Origin: Sclerotinia nivalis | Lineage: Eukaryota; Ascomycota; Leotiomycetes; Helotiales; Sclerotiniaceae | Direction: 5' to 3' | NCBI GenBank assembly: GCA_029531795.1 | Contig: JAPEIS010000012.1 | Span: 620,001-684,000 of the forward strand | Length of the DNA stretch: 64,000 nucleotides | In this document: positions 10,090-21,160 of the stretch, in pieces | How positions within the stretch are numbered: the first letter of the stretch is position 1 | Layout: each line of letters begins with the position of its first letter | The notes under the pieces: model-generated | Database searches by the model: none | Seen by the model: only the letters and a program-made list of their open reading frames with translations | Told to the model about the DNA's origin: nothing | Translations under genes and position numbers: made by a program

Positions 10090-13000
10090 ATGGACCTAAA
10101 TCCATCAAATATCATGGAAACAATGCTCACTCCAGTTGCTCCTCCAAAAGTAAGTCGTACTTTTGATTCTTCCCCGCAGTACTAAAAGCCTCTTGACATG
10201 TCAAAACTTCTTGGAATAATGAGGCCACCCCAGATCAATGAAACCGCTTTGAAAAGTGGTCCTCTGCTAACAACCTCATAGCTCTGGTTTGCCTTAAAGA
10301 TCCTTCGATATGCGTATCCGACACTCGTCTTTTTCTATTTCTTCATCGCGCTCGGGATTACAGTGTGTTATATGCAGGCGGAGAAATCGCGTAACCAGGA
10401 TCAATATGTCCGTCGTGGGTTGATATTGTGCTTAATCGCCGGTCTTACTGGAACATATGTACGCTTCTTGCTGCCTTCATATAATAATCCTTACACTATT
10501 CTGCGCAATAATCGCATTTCTAACACGTTTGTGACAATAGGCTATCGAAATCATCGTTGCTATTATCAAGTCGTCAGTTGAAGGCTGGAATCCGGGACAA
10601 GACCGTGTTGTGAGTGATTTCTTCTCTTTCTGGTGACCCACGCAATGGTCGAAATAAATCGCACACCAAAGCCATATGTATAGGCTCCAAAGTACTCTCA
10701 AATTTCGCAGTTCAGATTTGACATTCAAATGGTCTTTCAGGCTTATGCTTTTCAATGGCCCAACTCAGATTTCAATCAAGTATCTCTTCAGATTAAGATG
10801 CTTAGCATTCCATTTTGGTGCGATTTATTTCGCCCACTGCGTGGTTTTACTCTCTTCCAAATCCTCATATAATCTTATTACAATCTTTTTGCTTTTACTG
10901 ACCTTCAGGTTTACCTCATCTCATCGCTTCTGGTTTTTATGGTTGAGATAATTGCACTAGCAGACACGAAATTCCCGGAGTGGTATCCATACTATGGAAC
11001 TTGGTTCATCGGTCTCTTCGTGGAACTTTGTCTAATCATTTTCCCAAATGTGTTCACCCCACCGACCAACTCAGCTTTCGATTATATACTTCTTACTGTC
11101 CAAGGTATAAGGATCTTCAATCTCATTGCTCTACCTGTTGTCTACTTCTATCTCCATAATTCAGACAAAACTCAGGACACTGTTGATGCGGAACGCCAAT
11201 CACTATTGAAGAAACCCTCCGGTCCGTCTAGCTCAGGAAGTTCCACCTTGAATGGAAATGGTTATGGTACAACCGATCAGGCTACTGTTCAAGGTTCTCA
11301 GAGTGCAGAAGATGAGTCGGATACTGCTAGTGTGGCTTCGGAAGATTCTTACCTGGAACGGCAGCGCAAGTCAAAAGAGGCTGTTGCAAAAAGACTGGAG
11401 CAGGACGGTAACTGGTGGACCTACCTCAAAGGATTTTCTGTAAGGCTTTATCGCCCAATCGTTTTGTTGAAATAATTTTACTAATCAGTGTACTTAGATG
11501 TTTATTCCATTCATTTGGCCGGTGAACCACAAAAAGCTTCAGGCCAGGGCTGTCCTTGTTGCCATGACTCTCCTGGCAAGCAATGCCCTAAATGTCCTTG
11601 TTCCAATACAATTTGGTATAATGGTGCAAAGCTTGATTACTTATACTGGAGGCGGTAAGTAATTCTCTCGTAGTTTACAGTGCGTCCGATAGTCCGGACT
11701 AGCAGACTAGATGTGAGGTTTTAATGATTGAAATCAATTCGTTTTTATAAATACAGATGATTTGGATATTCCAACTGAATTCAGGAAGAAAAGGCCACTC
11801 ATTGTCGGACTGCAGTCCGGACTACTAGAAATTCTGTTGAGTCGCAAGGTTTGATGGCCTTCACTAATCATTATTTAGATCACAGCCATAACATTTGGAC
11901 ACCTGTTCTTCTGTACTCGCTCCTAAGGTTTATCAACGGTGGCTCGTGTCTCGATGTGGTTCGAACGTGGCTCTGGAACCCCTTGGAGCAGTACGCATAC
12001 AAAACACTTAGTTCAGCTGCGCATAGCCATATTATGAGCTTATCTTCGGATTTTCATGACAATAAATCATCATCAAATTTGTTTCAGGTAGTCCATGGGG
12101 GTAGGTCTGTCGCAGATCTAATGGAAATGCTCTGCTTCCAGGTGATCCCGATGCTCATCGATCTAGTCATTGCATTCATCTATTTTGGTGCCTTTGGACC
12201 TTACATGTTTCTTGTCCTAGTCGTCACCTTCGTATCTTACATGTACGCTACCGTGAAATTGATCTCCATGAGAGCCAATCAACGCCGGGATTATATAGCC
12301 TTTTACAGAAAGGAATGGACAGTTGGGCAAGAGTCATTGGATGGCTGGACGACTGCCAATGTCAGTATTTGCACCGGCGTCATTTTAAACGAGTACTAAC
12401 AAACTACTAGTTGTTTAACATGGTGCCCTACGAGAACAAACGATACTCAGGGGGTGAGTTACCATACTTTCCACTACCTTAAAAATATTTGCATAATTAA
12501 TGTATTATAGTTATCAAAGAGCATATCGACTCCAAATGGGCGTATGAATGGTTCTATAACATCACTAACATGGCGAAAAGTTTCATCATGTGCTTTGGAC
12601 TGACCGGTGTACTGTGCCTTGGCTCCTATTCCGTGGTATATGAAGGTCAAACAGTTGGAAAGTTCACCACCTTGCTTATGTTCTGGAGCCAATTACAAGG
12701 TATATCTTTTCTGTTCTGTTAAGTATGTGGATGCATAACTAACTATATTCCAGGCCCATTAGCATTTCTTGCTAATGCATATAGAACGATCTCTAGTTCC
12801 TTGATAGATGCCGAGCGCCTTCTTGAACTGTTCAAGACAGAGCCTTCGATTAAAGAAACACCCGGCGCCAAAGAACTTGAGATTAGTAAATGCGAAGTTG
12901 AGTTCAACGATGTATGCTTTTCTTACGACGAGCGAAAGCCTATCTTGAAGAATGTCAGTTTCTTTGCTCCGGGTGGAAAGACAATTGCATTTGTTGGTGA

Positions 13001-16000
13001 AACTGGCGGTGGCAAATCAACGATGTTGAAACTAATGGATCGTTTCTATGACGTCAAATCGGGAAGTATCAAAATTGATGGTCAAGATATTCGGGACATA
13101 ACGATGCATAGGTAAGACAAATATGTAAAAGTTTGGCAACTTCGCTAATATATGACTATAGTCTACGTAGCCATGTTGGTGTTGTTCCACAGGACCCTAC
13201 TCTATTCAATGACACCATCATGAACAATATTCGATATGCTCGTTTAGACGCAACGGACGAAGAAGTATATGAAGCATGTAAAGCTGCTGCCGTTCATGAT
13301 AAGATTTTGAAATTCGCGGATGGCTACAACTCTAAAGTTGGTGATCGTGGTGTAAAGCTCTCTGGTGGAGAGAAACAACGTGTTGCTATTGCCCGGGCTA
13401 TTCTGAAACAACCAACGATCATTCTTCTAGACGAAGCTACTAGCGCTGTTGACACAGAGACTGAACAAAAAATTCAAGAAGGATTCAAAGCATTGTGTAA
13501 AGGTCGAACAACCTTTATTGTCGCGTAAGTTATCTACAGTATCATGCCTTACCAATGTTTCAATTCGATTCGTATAATTGACAAGCATGCTTCTGGTAGT
13601 CATTATACTAACTGTGAATAGTCATCGATTGTCAACCGTTATGAATGCCGACCATATTGTTGTTATCATGGATGGCCAAATAGCCGAACAAGGATCTCAC
13701 GATGAGTTGTTTCACTCCAAGGGAAAATATGCAGACCTCTGGGCAAAACAGATCTTCGTCAAACCTTCCAACATGAAATCGAGATCCAAGTCAAGATCAA
13801 AGAGCCCTGCAAAGAAAGATGCAACCATCGTCAATGATCTCACTGAGCAAAAGAAGACGATTGATCTTGCGAAAGCAGCGAAAGGAGTTAAAGATCATAA
13901 TCACGCTCAAGACGACGGAGAGGGGGTCGATGATGGTACAAATTCCAGCAGTCAATCAAAAGATGTAAGTGATGGATTGAAATAACCCCCAAAAGTTTTG
14001 AACATAAATAACTGCATAATGGAGGGCTTAGTAAAATAGCAATTTTGCTTAGGTGGCGTCTGAATCTTCACCAAAAACATATATCTAATATTTATCCTAT
14101 GCTACCGCATGTCAACGTGATTGAACTATGATAGCGCCCACAGTGTGGTAGTATGGCAACTCTAACTTTGTGAATCTATGCATTTATCTAATCAATAGCA
14201 CTTAAGCAATTCAAAACAAGCGGGGAAATCTGCGACTTCTATTTCTAACATACTCAAGGAACCGAAACGCAAAGCAGATGCACTCAAACCGGCACCGTTG
14301 CTACTAAAAACGAATCCTTCAAAATTGAGAGCCACAAATCTCAACAGATCTAAGCTCTTCCCATCTAAATCAGAGCTTAAGAGGCCCCTAACTTTAGCTC
14401 AAACAAAGCAGCTTCTTGTCGACACTCCTCGTCCTACTCCTACTCATCGGCCTGTTACCGCCCCTAACCCAGCAATAATTCCTCCGCATTCTGCCACTAT
14501 TACCCCCCATCCAGCTACCACGACTCCTCACCCTACCACGATCCGCCCTTACAGTCCCCAACGCAAATGTGACTCAGCCCAAACGATCGATCAACCTTGT
14601 AAAGCTCAGCCAGCAGGAAGTCCTCCCCGACCTCCAATCTTAAGCCAGCCACGATCTCTCTTTTGTACTGGTAATTTACCACTTCCAATTCATGCAAAAA
14701 ATGTGCTTGAGCACTCAAATCCGTGGACTGAAGAACACCCTTGTCAATCTCCTTCTTCTACACACTCGGTGCTCTCGCATACTGGTTTAAAGCACGAGAA
14801 AATATATGATGAATGTAAGTCGGAGAGTGGTAAGATAGAGAGCGGTAAAATTGAGGGGAATGTACAAGAAAAGGTGGATAAATTGGATAAAGGACTACCT
14901 AAAAGATTGCCCAGAGGTGCAATGTTTATTCAACTACCGAAGCAGGTGAACGTGCAAGTTGAGGAGAATCAGTGTAAATCATCTGCCGCTGAAAACGCTA
15001 CTAAAAGTACTACGTCTGAGCTTACCCCTTTGCTCCCTTCCAAAGAGTCACCCATCCGAACCAGCCCAAAAACCCCAGGTTACAGGAAAGAGACTAAAAA
15101 TATCAAAAAAGGGCAGAAGAAACCATCGGCAAAAGAAAGACGAAAGGCAGCTTCTTCCTCGCAAACTATTAGTGAGCCAATTGAGGCTGTACCTCGAGTT
15201 CCCAATGTCCAAACTGCTACTGAACAACCGGAAAGCCCAATTAAGATTCAAACAAAAGAAGCAATCAGAGAGCAAAAGAAGAGAGAAAAAGAGGAACGTA
15301 AATCAGAATCTTTAAGAAAGAAAGAAGAGAGTATTAAGAGGAAAGCGGAAAAGAAATTGAAGAGACATGGCATTGGTAATGTTGTTGCCGCTGGTGATGA
15401 GGGTGGTATGTTCTTACTCTTCTTACATCTGTTATCCCAGTGCTCGTCTGGCCTCGCATGATGAACATACTGGCTAATTGGATGGTTTGGCGGAACAGAT
15501 GTGACAAGTTATGGCACTGCTACTTCCGATTTTGCGACTACTAGTTCGATGGGTGCGAATTTCAATGAGGTGGAAACGAATATTATTTTTACTGGTGGTA
15601 CGGATGGAATTGTTGAACCTTATACCAACATTCAAACCCAGATACATACCGCGGTGGCCAATGATATAACAATCCCTACCGCAGCACAATTGGCTGCAGA
15701 CTCCCAATATCCCCAAAAAAATCGAAGACATGACTCTAAGAGTGAACCTAGAACTAGCATCACATTTGATTTAGATGGTGCGGGCTCGCAGGGAACCCAA
15801 GCAACTATATCTTTGATTGATGGAGACGGAGGCATTGGTGCAAGTGAAGATAGCACGAATACTCTCGTTAGAGTTCCACAAATAAACGGAGGAAGTGGAA
15901 TTGGAATTATTAAACCTGGTGAGAGAAAAGGCATTTTAAAAAATGTTGCTCAAGAAAAAAGAAGAGTTAGTGCGCCGGCGAGAGAAAGTGTTATATATGA

Positions 16001-16469
16001 TACTCCAAAGAGAAGAGAAAGAGTACCGACACCAATGGCCATGGTGGGAGGATTAATTGGACCGGGTTTGGGAGCCTTGGAGATGGGAGAGAGGGGGTTG
16101 ATGGGACCGCCGGTTTCGTTGAATATGCAGAGGGAGCAGGGTTTGCAGGGGGAGAGTGTTGGGGCGAGGAAAATGTATATGGGTGGTGGATTGATGAGGG
16201 GGAAGAAGAGACAGTGGAGGATTAGGAGTAGAGCTGTGAAGGGTTGTGGGATGGAGGAGAGTGCGAGTGAGGGTAGGGTGGGAAGTGCGGATGGAAGTAT
16301 GGGGATGGGGATGGGGTTGAGGATGGTGATGGATGGAGCGGGGGGTTCTGAGGGTGGTATTGGTATTGGTATTGGGGTTGGAGAGGGAAGTGGGGGTGGG
16401 AATGTAAATGAAAAGGGGAAGGGAAAGGGAAAGGCAAGAGGAAGTGTGAGGTTCGCTGATGATGTTTAG
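10090..16469 (+). CDS. HMT1-type ABC half-transporter (ABCB family) with a very long C-terminal tail
   Basis: Thirteen exons keep one frame: 10090-10149, 10282-10458, 10541-10609, 10909-11439, 11498-11654, 11879-12360, 12411-12453, 12511-12699, 12754-13111, 13162-13524, 13622-13964, 14199-15405 and 15499-16469 (about 1649 aa). Residues 1-190 form the N-terminal multi-spanning domain typical of HMT1/ABCB6 proteins, and residues 280-570 the six-helix ABC membrane domain. The nucleotide-binding domain has Walker [10 protein letters not shown] (about 651-659), Q-loop VVPQDP, signature LSGGEKQ (755-761), Walker [13 protein letters not shown] and the H-loop in AHRLS. Relatives move glutathione- or phytochelatin-bound metals, or related conjugates, into the vacuole. 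The core ends near residue 924. Exons 12-13 add about 725 disordered residues: Pro/Thr repeats, a Lys/Glu helix near 1279-1320, a Gly/Met-rich run and the ending GSVRFADDV. Exon 11 could alternatively read through to a stop at 13983-13985. Confidence 0.88.
10634..10847. mobile_element. Foldback (MITE-like) insertion inside intron 3 of the ABC transporter gene
   Basis: Imperfect terminal inverted repeats of about 35-37 bp lie at 10634-10670 and 10813-10847. The left arm contains GAAATAAATCGCAC and the right arm its near complement GTGCGATTTATTTCG. About 140 bp separates them. The intron is 299 bp, against 49-85 bp for most introns here; removing this block leaves about 85 bp. No open frame of note lies within. 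I do not see a clear target-site duplication, so the boundaries are approximate. Confidence 0.55.
11690..11824. repeat. Inverted-repeat block with 12-bp palindromes inside intron 5 of the ABC transporter gene
   Basis: The palindrome TAGTCCGGACTA (11690-11701) and a second copy of its core AGTCCGGACT (11814-11823) bracket about 110 bp. Flanking bases extend the inverted match to roughly 15 bp with one gap. The host intron (11655-11878) is 224 bp; without the block it would be near 90 bp. It resembles the swollen intron 3 but the arm sequence is different. Confidence 0.45.
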
Positions 16470-17442
16470 GTGGAGGTTTCCGGGATGAGGATCATGGGAT
16501 GTTTTGTGATGTGACGGAGACTGGACTGGAATTGCTTTTTTATGATTTCATATTGATTGATTCATGTATCACTATCAAAGATCATATCCTGAAAGTAGTT
16601 TTTATACATAGTTATACTGTAGCATTATATATCATATGTCATGTATTATATATTAAATAGCATTAGGTAGATTGATTACGAGGCCCAATCACATCAGGGA
16701 GGAAGAGAAAAGAAAAGAGTACGGAAAACATGAATGATAAATAAATAAATATCTCTAGCTCTCTATTTACCATTCATTCATTCCATTTCATTTCATTTCA
16801 ATATACATTGTTCTTCTATTCGATCACTCGTTAATTGTACATAGATACATACAAACAATAAAAGAACATATTTCTTTCCCCTCCTTTCAATCAAGGAAGC
16901 TGTGGAAGCTTTTGATTCCTGCCTGCCTACCTGTCTGCTCTCTTCCCCTCCGTTCCCCTCCGTTTCGTTTCGTTTCGTTTCGTTTCATTTCGTATCTCTC
17001 TTCCTCTTCCTCCGATTCATTTCATTTTAATTCAATTCAAAGTCGTAAGAGTGGCGTAAACTAGTTATACTCATCCGAATTATTCAGACGAGGCAAATAG
17101 ATGATTTTTTGTACAATATGACAAGCAAACAAACTTGTCGATTCACCGGTGAATTTGGGGATGAGTTGAGTTCCTTTGCTTCTTGGAACTCTTGATTCGT
17201 CTGAACCTGGGTTTTGGGTTTGGGTTTTGGTATGATGTGATGTGATGTACAAGAGGATGAGTGATGGATGGATGTGATTGTTGGGTAAAATGTCGCCCAT
17301 GCAGATGTAAATAGATGGCTTGCTTTTAGGAAGATGAGGACGAGTGACGCTATGCTACAGTATGGTGATGAAATAGAGAAGAGAGGATATAGACTTCTAT
17401 GAGCCTGGAGTCGAAACAAAAAGCGGAGGAATGAGAAGATTC
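16470..17442. other. Convergent intergenic region (3' ends of the ABC transporter and TIM44)
   Basis: No gene is visible. The stretch holds the 3' regions of two convergent genes, AT-rich sequence with several TTATATATTAAA-like tracts, and a pentanucleotide microsatellite at 16961-16985. Short minus-strand frames at 17061-17446 lie in the presumed TIM44 3' untranslated region and show no coding character. Confidence 0.7.
16961..16985. repeat. (CGTTT)5 microsatellite
   Basis: Five exact CGTTT units are followed by a degenerate sixth (CATTT). Simple sequence repeat in intergenic DNA. Confidence 0.85.
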
Positions 17443-19117
17443 TCATATATAATCTCTTCCACTCTTCTGTAACTCAATAAGTCTCCAACCTCTCGTCTCG
17501 GGATTGTTAACATCTTCTGCTACTCTCGTAACACCAATTGCATAGGTGACCAATTGAACCTTATCTTCCATACCGGCGGCTAGTTGATTCGTCTTTGCGT
17601 TTCTATATACGTGGACTTCCTGGGTTCTGCACGTAATGATGAAGACTGGGATATCATTATCTAACATCCTTGCGGATAGGACTTCAACATGTCTAATATC
17701 GAGGATGCGACCATCGGATTTGAGACCAGCGGTTGTGTATTGTTTGGAGAGGGCATCGTAGACGGAGAATTGAGCTGCTGAGAGCCATAGTTTGAGGGTT
17801 TCGGTGTCGCCTTTTACGTAGGCGTCTAGGACTTCGGGAAGGATGTATTCGCGCATTTCGCGAAGGAAAGGTTCCATTTGGAAGGAGGGGTCCATTTCAC
17901 GGAATTTCTTGATTACTTGGGCGGTTTCGTTTTCGGCGAAGAATCCGGCGACTCGGTCGGATATGCTGCGGGCGGTGGAGATTAAGGGGTTTTCAGATTC
18001 GTTGTAGACGGTTTTCATGGAGAATAAAGATTGCATGAGTCGATTTGAATCACGGAAATCTCTCCAGGCCTCCTTGTATGCGGAATCTTTGTGTACAGTA
18101 ACGTTTGTGCCGGCGCTGTATTTGTTAGTTGCGGATTTGCATAGATGATGGATGTATCACTTACTTTGGGTCTTCTATAGGAACCTCCTTGCTTTTGCCA
18201 GTAATTCCTTCTTCTAATTCCCGTAATTCTCTTGCTTTCCGTCTCTCTTCCTTCTCCACCCATCCTCCATACCTCGAACTACTTCCATCATCAATCACGT
18301 TCTTGACATTCTTATATGCCTCTGTCTGTCGAATTGGTTGTGTTGCCTTATCAATTACATTGGCTGTAGCATTGACAGTAGTTCTCACTCCCTTCACAAC
18401 AGGAGTTTCCCAAGTCCAAGCAGCTCCCTTGCCTACTGCGCCTGCAGTAGTCTTTAAAACTTTGCCAGTTGTCGAAGATACAGCTCCAGTCGTAGTTTCG
18501 AAAGCTTGTCTAGCACGCTTGACATTTTCGTTTTCTGTGAATTGATGTGCGCCCTCTGCTAATTGTTTGGTAGATTCATTCCACTCTTTGGATGCCTTGA
18601 ATTCGCTCTGCAAGGTTTCAGTGAAGACTTGCCATGGAGTTTTGTCTCCGTGGGGTGGTGGGGGGGGAGGGGCCTCTTTTGATTCCTCCTTTTTGCCTTC
18701 GCTGCCTTCGCTACCTTCACCCTCCTCCTTGGTCTTTTCCTCCCCAGAAGTAGATTCTGAGTCTTTAGAAGGCTTCTTCTTGTTATGCTCTTCCTCTGCA
18801 CCCTCCTCCTTCGCGGCTGGATCTGCTGGCTTTGCCTTCTCTTCCTTGCCTAATCTTGAGCTTTCATGGAAATGCCGCGAGGATGCTGGATATACTACAG
18901 ATCGAATTTCTTCTGGTAAAAATCGCGATCGCAAAGGCGCGGGATATGCAAGAGTCGCAGGTCTGGAAGAGCCCACTGTAGAAAATTGTAAATTTCGACT
19001 TTGCTGAACTATCCGGCTAGGAAGGGTGGAAATATTGGGTGAAGGCCTCGCAATTGAGGACAGAGAAACCTGTCTACTTGTGGGCATCCTTGCCGCTGCT
19101 GTTCGTAGCCCGTTCAT
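17443..19117 (-). CDS. TIM44: Mitochondrial import inner membrane translocase subunit Tim44
   Basis: Two exons, 18165-19117 and 17443-18115, are separated by a 49-bp intron and encode about 541 aa. Tim44 is the matrix-side peripheral subunit that docks mtHsp70 onto the TIM23 channel. The N-terminus (MNGLRTAAARMPTSRQVS) is basic and Ser/Thr-rich like a mitochondrial presequence. Residues 80-160 are a Lys/Glu/Pro-rich linker with a Pro run. The family signature follows from TPWQVFTETLQSEF through the basic amphipathic region. The C-terminal Tim44 domain lies in exon 2 (DPSFQMEPFLREMREYILPE, then DVNNPETRGWRLIELQKSGR). The junction restores PIEDPNAGTNVTVHKDSAYK. Length matches fungal homologues. 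It is divergent from the mitochondrial ribosomal gene at 19364, sharing a short promoter. Confidence 0.95.
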
Positions 19118-19363
19118 ATTGACCAGAAGGAGAGTGAGATTATTAAAAAATTATTTCAAAATATATGAGGCTTGAAATAAATTTGGTTTCGCAAGAAGTA
19201 TCATGGCGGCGATTTGAACATTTTCTCCGATCGACAAAATTTCAAGGGTAGAGAACTAACGGAACGGAACAACCCGGCCGGAATTCAACTTTCTTCTAGA
19301 TTTTGATATCCAAGCCATTAACATTGCAATATTGAGTTCCCGAATCTCGGTATTCCTTCAATC
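19118..19363. promoter_or_regulatory. Shared divergent promoter of TIM44 and uS11m
   Basis: Only 246 bp separate the two start codons, so both mitochondrial genes must be driven from this interval. It is AT-rich near TIM44 and contains CCGGCCGGAATTC near the middle. Coordinated expression of the pair is an inference from the arrangement. Confidence 0.6.
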
Positions 19364-20134
19364 ATGAGTCGAACTCTTTCACGGCGAGTTTTGACTCCAT
19401 CGCCCCTCGCTTCCATTTCCGAATTTACGAATATTCACACATTACCCCTCCGATGTTCGCGACCCTTTTCAAGCACATCAAATCAGAGAGCCGAAGGCGA
19501 CGATCCTCTTTCCAACTATGTTCCTCATAATTCATCAACATTGAAGCACGGCGGCGCCTCGGGTGCTATAGCTAGAGCCAGTGCCGCTAGATCTGCTTCG
19601 CTCAATCCAAAAGCTACTAGATCCTCGGCCGCAGCTGGAGGAGGCATAGCAAATATATTTCAAGGTATGATGGAATCAAGCAAGAACGAGAGGAAGGGAG
19701 GGTTGCTTAATACGACAGTGCCTAAGGATGGCACATTGATTGGGGAGCGAATCGTAGAGGACGAGCCACATCATTTTCACGTTTACGCCACGAGACATAA
19801 TACCCATATTACACTCACAAGACCAAATCGAGAACCGATTATCTCTTTATCTTGTGGAAACATTGGGTTCAGACATTCGGGAAGGAAACACTATGATTCG
19901 GCTTTCCAGTTGGCTGCATTGGTGATGGCGAGGATTCACGAGAGAGCTATTGGTCGAGACATTCAAAAATTGGAACTGGTTCTGAGAGGATTTGGTGCGG
20001 GAAGAGAGGCCGTTACTAAGGCTCTTTTGGGTACGGAAGGTAGATGGTTGAGAGGGAAGGTTGTCAAAGTCACCGATGCTACCAGATTGAAGTTTGGTGG
20101 AACAAGAAGTAAGAAGCCAAGAAGATTGGGTTAA
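19364..20134 (+). CDS. Mitochondrial small-subunit ribosomal protein uS11m
   Basis: A single exon of 256 codons. Residues 1-35 (MSRTLSRRVLTPSPLASISE and on) are Arg/Ser-rich as expected for a mitochondrial presequence. The C-terminal 140 residues are a bacterial-type S11 domain: HVYATRHNTHITLT, ISLSCGNIGFRHSGRK, LVLRGFGAGREAV, and the basic tail KFGGTRSKKPRRLG. uS11 binds 16S-like rRNA in the platform of the small subunit near the mRNA exit; the yeast mitochondrial counterpart is MRPS18. Residues 40-110 are a fungal linker. It is divergent from TIM44 and convergent with the peptidase gene, with about 200 bp between stop codons. Confidence 0.93.
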   Translation: MSRTLSRRVLTPSPLASISEFTNIHTLPLRCSRPFSSTSNQRAEGDDPLSNYVPHNSSTLKHGGASGAIARASAARSASLNPKATRSSAAAGGGIANIFQGMMESSKNERKGGLLNTTVPKDGTLIGERIVEDEPHHFHVYATRHNTHITLTRPNREPIISLSCGNIGFRHSGRKHYDSAFQLAALVMARIHERAIGRDIQKLELVLRGFGAGREAVTKALLGTEGRWLRGKVVKVTDATRLKFGGTRSKKPRRLG

Positions 20135-20335
20135 ATGGGGAATTATGGTGGTAAAATGAACGCTGTGCATTTCTGCAATACGATAGGTGAATTTGTACAA
20201 TAGAAGAATCATGGCATCATAAGTGGTATCATAAAATGAACGCTTGACGCCAGTCCCTCCTCCCATTCCTTGTCCATCGCCGAAAACGCCTCAAATAGCC
20301 AATAAGAATACTAGGTCCTCCATCCCAAGTGCAAT

Positions 20336-21160
20336 TTATCTCCTGGCTGTAGGTGCCCTCTCCGAGAGTGGAACAACTCTGCCTGATGTATCTCTGACAT
20401 CTTTTCCTTTTCCCTTTGTGGCCTGAAAGTCCTCATCGCAGCTCCATTCTGTTTCATCATCGATCAAATCTGGTCGGCCATCATCCATGCTGTGTCTTGT
20501 GCCACTCAGCAGTGCTCGCTCGTCATTGTCATCATCAATAAGGTGCCCATCTGCGGTTTCGTGATCTGGTGGGGTAATCCATTCTTTCGGGACCATACAA
20601 GGTAATGCGACTCCAATGCTGGCAGCTCGATTTAACCATGCCGGCCCAGACTGACCAGTAAGTCTCTCGCACATCCATGCTGTAAAGTGATTGCAGTTTC
20701 TGGTAAGAAGATTGTACGACGTGCCTTGGAAGATTTCTGAAGCTTCCATAATAACAGCATCGATTTCAGCTTGAGGAGAAAAAGTAAGTCCCTGAACAAT
20801 CTCGCATCTGAAAGTTCCTCCAGGTGGTTCCAGTCTTGGTGTTTGCCAAAATACACCCGTTTGTCCCTTTTTATCATGTCCTCCAAATGCATATTCCTTG
20901 CCATTTATAACGATTCCGCTGTGGAGTAGTGAAGTACCAAAACTCCAAAGGATTGAGGAAAGTTTGCCTGCCTAATCGTCGAAATTTATGTCAGCAACCA
21001 TCGGTCGCATTCAAATGATAATTTCAACAAGTGATTTCTTGGAACTTACAGGAAGTAAATCATAAACATGGATAACTATTTCTGTCTTTTGAAGGGAGAG
21101 AGTTGATCTTTGACTTTGAGAGGACACTCGAGAGCTCTTCTTGCTCGAGGAAGAAGACAT
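20336..21160 (-). CDS. PPPDE-family (DeSI-like) thiol isopeptidase
   Basis: Two exons, 21050-21160 and 20336-20971, with a 78-bp intron encode about 248 aa. The PPPDE fold removes SUMO or ubiquitin from substrates. The expected catalytic pair is present: His54 in LLHSGIVI and Cys130 in LLTRNCNHFT. Other family landmarks are EIVIHVYDLL at residues 29-38, YAFGGH, and a conserved hydrophobic stretch after the Cys (WLNRAASIGVALPC). A Ser/Lys-rich N-terminus and an acidic C-terminal tail of about 80 residues flank the domain. The mature frame differs from a longer overlapping open frame on the same strand, which is a shadow. Exact substrate (SUMO or ubiquitin) cannot be told from sequence. Confidence 0.9.

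Noticed and set aside
11758..11850. Extra ABC transporter exon reading [18 protein letters not shown] in frame after exon 5
   Set aside because: It would leave an intron of about 28 bp before the next exon and would insert residues where the family has none; a single intron 11655-11878 gives the expected sequence.
15048..15315. Frames on both strands inside the ABC tail region
   Set aside because: They are shadows of the long Lys/Glu-rich tail frame, which alone is open for more than 400 codons.
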